From Diploscapter coronatus (taxonomy: Eukaryota; Nematoda; Chromadorea; Rhabditida; Rhabditidae), in contig OZ038423.1 of assembly GCA_964036155.1 (NCBI GenBank), positions 44,221,249 to 44,285,248 on the forward strand: a stretch of 64,000 nucleotides of DNA. The letters are read 5' to 3'. Positions 61,701 to 64,000 of the stretch are shown here, piece after piece. How positions within the stretch are numbered: the first letter of the stretch is position 1; every line of letters begins with the position of its first letter. Below the pieces are notes generated by a model. It made no database searches and was not told where the DNA came from. It saw nothing but the letters and a program-made list of their open reading frames with translations. The position numbers were made by a program, and so were the translations under genes.

Positions 61701-63685
61701 CAATGCTCTTCATCAGCGCCTGACTCGCAGTCCTTGTGTCCATCGCACAGTTTGACTTGATCGATACACTTCCCGGTGTGCGGGCAATGGAATCTCCCCT
61801 CAGGACAACGATACTCGCCGCAGTCTTCTTCGTCAGAGTTATCCCCTAATTTTGCAAATATATTTTAATGTTTCGAAGGGGGAATTACCGCAATCATCAA
61901 AATAGTCGCATCGAAATGACTTTTTGACGCACCGCTTGTTATTGCACTGATATTCGGATGGTGAGCAAGGCTTGAATTCTGAAAGGTCATGCTTCAAAAT
62001 GTTTGTCATCATTTGAACTAATTTTATTTATGACTGTAGCTGCTCAAAGTATTAGATTACGAAAAAATTTACCACAAGTCTTCGGCTCATCACTACCGTC
62101 GCTGCAGTCAGACGATCCATCACAGACCCACGATTTCTGAATGCATTGAGTCTTGTCGGCACATCGGAACTGGTATTGGAAACAGGCGGTGTGGTTGCGA
62201 GAGCAGGAGTCCTAAAACAATGAAATTAAATTATGTTTCCAATTTATTCATAGTAGATTGAGATATAAAAAGGACATTGATCGTTCGTAACTAGCTTTAT
62301 CGAAAAATCGATAACGGGTTGCATTAAAATAATTTATTTTAAAATAGCCACCTTCTCGTCACTCAAATCACTGCAGTCGTAGATTCCATCGCATTTTTGC
62401 TTGATGTCGAAACACTGTCTCCCGTCAGCGCACATGAACACGCTTCCGTCGCTGCGAGAACAGTCCACTGCGGGTGGAGCTGAAATTTAAGGATTGTCAA
62501 ACTATCATGATCAGCGATTGACTTACGGCAATCGACTTCATCGGATCCATCAGCGCAGTTTCTGAAATTATGAGATTTTCCATAATTTTATATCAATTTT
62601 CATTCATTTAGTTTCTTAACAACTTTTAAGATAGTGTTCAAAATCCTGAAACCCACGTGATGTTGTCGCATCGTTGATAGCTGGCGATGCAACTAATGCC
62701 GTGCCACTCGTACGACGAACACTGCCATTGGTCGTCCTTACAGCCGGGATGAGCTGGAAAGTCCTTTGAAACTCAGAACTAAAGAAACATTCTTACGACA
62801 ATCCTTCTCGTCTTCGCCCTGTGAGCAGTCACCGCTACCATCGCATCTGAAAATTTCGAGTTTCGAGAGGAATCTTATGATTGAAACTTTTGGATTAATT
62901 GATTTTTGGAGTTAGCAGTTTAGTTTACCAATTTCATGGTATCATGAATATTTAGGTTTCATGAAGACTCGTATAATTAAAGCATTTTTCTTTCCCAAAT
63001 ATCAAACATTCCTTCAACTCGGTCAACTAGTTGCAATAATTTCTGCATCATTTCGTTGATTCTTCATTTCTTCATTCTCTCATTTCTCACATTTATTCGT
63101 TCATTTTTCCCATTGTTGCGCAGGCCTTTTCCCATTTGCTCTATTCTTCCTTTCTGCATACAAAGAATCACATACACACAATGTGCAATAGAAAGACCTG
63201 TCGGGAAGTGAGTAAACGCGCGTCGATTGGGGTGTTTTAAATCCCTGAGTCCGCAATGCATCGATGCTCGCATCAGATGATCGTGAAAAACATAAATTTT
63301 AGGCTCAAAATTTGCACGTCATTACAAATTTTCATTTATGTTTCAAGAATTTCAAAGACTAATCGTGAGCTAATTCCAGCTAGTATTGCTTTGCTTATGC
63401 TAGGAACTCAGAACATCGTTAAATCAAAAATACTTCTAACAAGGAGATATGCTACAAAATAGATCATATGAAATCGTATTAAATGGGGTGTGTTTTACTT
63501 GTCAATGACAGTAAATTTAAAAAATATGTTAAAAACATGAAAATCAACTCACCGCCACTCCAATCGAATGCACCGTCCGTCGTCGCATCGGAAGTCCTGG
63601 TCTGTGCAGACTGTCGACGCTGTATTAACTGACGATGAGATTAACGGTTGAACTCGGGCTCGAATTAGTGAGGCGGGGGCATCGA
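43704..63685 (-). CDS. lrp-1: low-density lipoprotein receptor-related protein 2/megalin (partial at N-terminus)
   Basis: Giant endocytic receptor. Exons, N- to C-terminal: 63685-63553, 62846-62797, 62753-62657, 62561-62527, 62479-62352, 62211-62073, 61978-61889, 61845-61699, 61454-61297, 61196-61134, 61025-60919, 60752-60595, 60358-60169, 59952-59775, 59529-59347, 59186-59016, 58770-58544, 58458-58332, 58224-57919, 57717-57485, 57374-57280, 57234-57115, 56920-56783, 56738-56580, 56533-56438, 56393-56263, 56162-56037, 55799-54835, 54780-54604, 54560-54363, 54176-54069, 54022-50426, 50209-49773, 48962-47398, 47291-46297, 46253-44522, 44479-44376, 44333-44234, 44185-44084, 44014-43936, 43816-43704. 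They sum to 4685 residues in frame. LDL class A repeats form clusters of at least 6, then 8, 10 and 11, separated by EGF modules and YWTD propellers: the 7-8-10-11 plan of megalin, not the 2-8-10-11 plan of LRP1. One transmembrane helix (44 kb exon) and a tail of about 130 residues with FSNPVYE and DNPLYEPP endocytic motifs. Signal peptide lies beyond 64000. In C. elegans lrp-1 takes up sterol for moulting. Confidence 0.95.
44334..44375 (-). other. lrp-1: 42-base GC-AG intron or retained coding segment in lrp-1
   Basis: Between the transmembrane helix and the tail, the minus strand reads ATTAG then GCTAGT, and 42 bases on ends ATGATTTTCAG then GAAACG. Using GC as donor keeps the downstream frame that contains FSNPAL. 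The only nearby GT donor (CTA then GTATTT, 38 bases) would break that frame. The 42 bases are also stop-free in frame, so retention adds 14 residues, mostly hydrophobic, just after the membrane helix. Confidence 0.55.
48963..49772. other. lrp-1 intron of 810 bases
   Basis: Separates exons 50209-49773 and 48962-47398 in the third class A cluster. It is unusually long for this part of the gene. A plus-strand frame is open for 151 codons (49197-49652), with no recognised domain and no splice partner; a nested gene is possible but unsupported. Confidence 0.5.
54177..54362. repeat. lrp-1 intron containing a foldback element
   Basis: Left arm 54220-54243 (GGCTTTCCTTCCACAAGTGT) pairs with right arm 54312-54344 with a short insertion in the right arm; both carry the word GTGTAAAC or its complement. 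A third, direct partial copy (TGTAAACCCTCC) lies at about 54258. Probable MITE remnant. Confidence 0.45.
55800..56036. repeat. lrp-1 intron that is almost entirely an inverted repeat with TTAGGG units
   Basis: Arms about 55817-55894 and 55927-56003 are imperfect reverse complements: ATATTGCGAA at the outer left matches TTCGCAATAT at the outer right, and inside, TTCGGTGGGGCAAATTTAAT pairs with ATTAAATTTACCCTACCGAG. The left arm contains AGGGTTAGGGTTAGGG (about 55845-55860). Likely a MITE-type foldback element that fills the intron. Confidence 0.55.
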
Positions 63686-64000
63686 CTAAAAGCTTAGTGT
63701 TAATTATCCGATATCAACTTTAAATTATATCATTCATCCACAGTATCTTCTTAAAAAGCTCAGTCGCTTTTGATAAGAAAAATAGTTAGATAAAGATGAA
63801 AAATTGGGTGATTTCTTTGGAAAAAAAACTTCATTTTGATTCATCTTATCAAGACCAGAACTCATGATTTCAAGATGAACTATACAATATTTCGCCCTGA
63901 TCTTATATAACCTGAAGTGAAAAGTACATTTTCAAATGTCATTTTTCAGCTTTTGTTTGTAATCTCGATTCTGAGCTCTACTTTTCGTTCGTTCTTTTTT
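63686..64000. other. lrp-1 intron running to the window edge
   Basis: Sequence upstream of the first visible lrp-1 exon. No signal-peptide exon is seen on the minus strand before the edge, so the start codon lies outside. A short ATG-led stretch ending at a GT near 63907 has no hydrophobic signal and is not accepted. Confidence 0.5.

Noticed and set aside
1..64000. tRNA, rRNA, CRISPR array, bacterial mobile element or phage
   Set aside because: No cloverleaf with A and B boxes, rRNA core, repeat-spacer array or transposase/integrase coding sequence was seen on either strand.

Overview
The window is nuclear DNA from a nematode. The evidence is AT-rich sequence with many short introns, almost all 3' splice sites reading TTTTCAG or TTTAG, acceptor-like sites directly in front of start codons (as in spliced-leader trans-splicing), and orthologs of well-known worm genes. 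I cannot name the species; the intron lengths and spacers do not look like Caenorhabditis elegans itself. No bacterial, plasmid or phage features are present.

Layout. (1) 249-805, minus strand: the first two coding exons of a gene that runs off the left edge. (2) 2182-16851, plus: an 18-exon gene for a 747-residue acidic, Arg/Ser-containing, coiled-coil and proline-rich protein that I do not recognise. (3) 17471-21708, plus: a 12-exon gene for a 353-residue hnRNP A/DAZAP1-type protein with two RRMs. It begins about 100 bases after the poly(A) signal of gene 2, the classic spacing of a nematode operon. (4) 24675-40848, plus: a 46-exon gene for a 1977-residue MTMR5/MTMR13 (SBF) protein, ortholog of mtm-5: DENN, SBF2, GRAM, catalytically dead myotubularin, C1, PH. 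(5) 41992-42808, plus: a six-exon gene for a 195-residue multi-pass membrane protein, found only by assembling short exons. (6) 43704-63685, minus: the giant endocytic receptor LRP2/megalin (lrp-1), 4685 residues in the window, lacking only the signal-peptide end, which lies beyond base 64000.

Gene models were built by hand from splice signals. The summed exon lengths close exactly in frame for genes 2 to 6, and exon phases agree throughout; this is the main support for the boundaries given.

Working together: the first pair is nuclear RNA-binding/processing material and plausibly co-transcribed; mtm-5 (DENN exchange and phosphoinositide-binding scaffold) and lrp-1 (clathrin/NPxY endocytic receptor) both act in endosomal traffic but are convergently transcribed and probably independent. 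Introns and spacers hold several imperfect inverted repeats that look like MITEs, including one with Harbinger-like TTA target duplication, and blocks of purine/pyrimidine-rich sequence.
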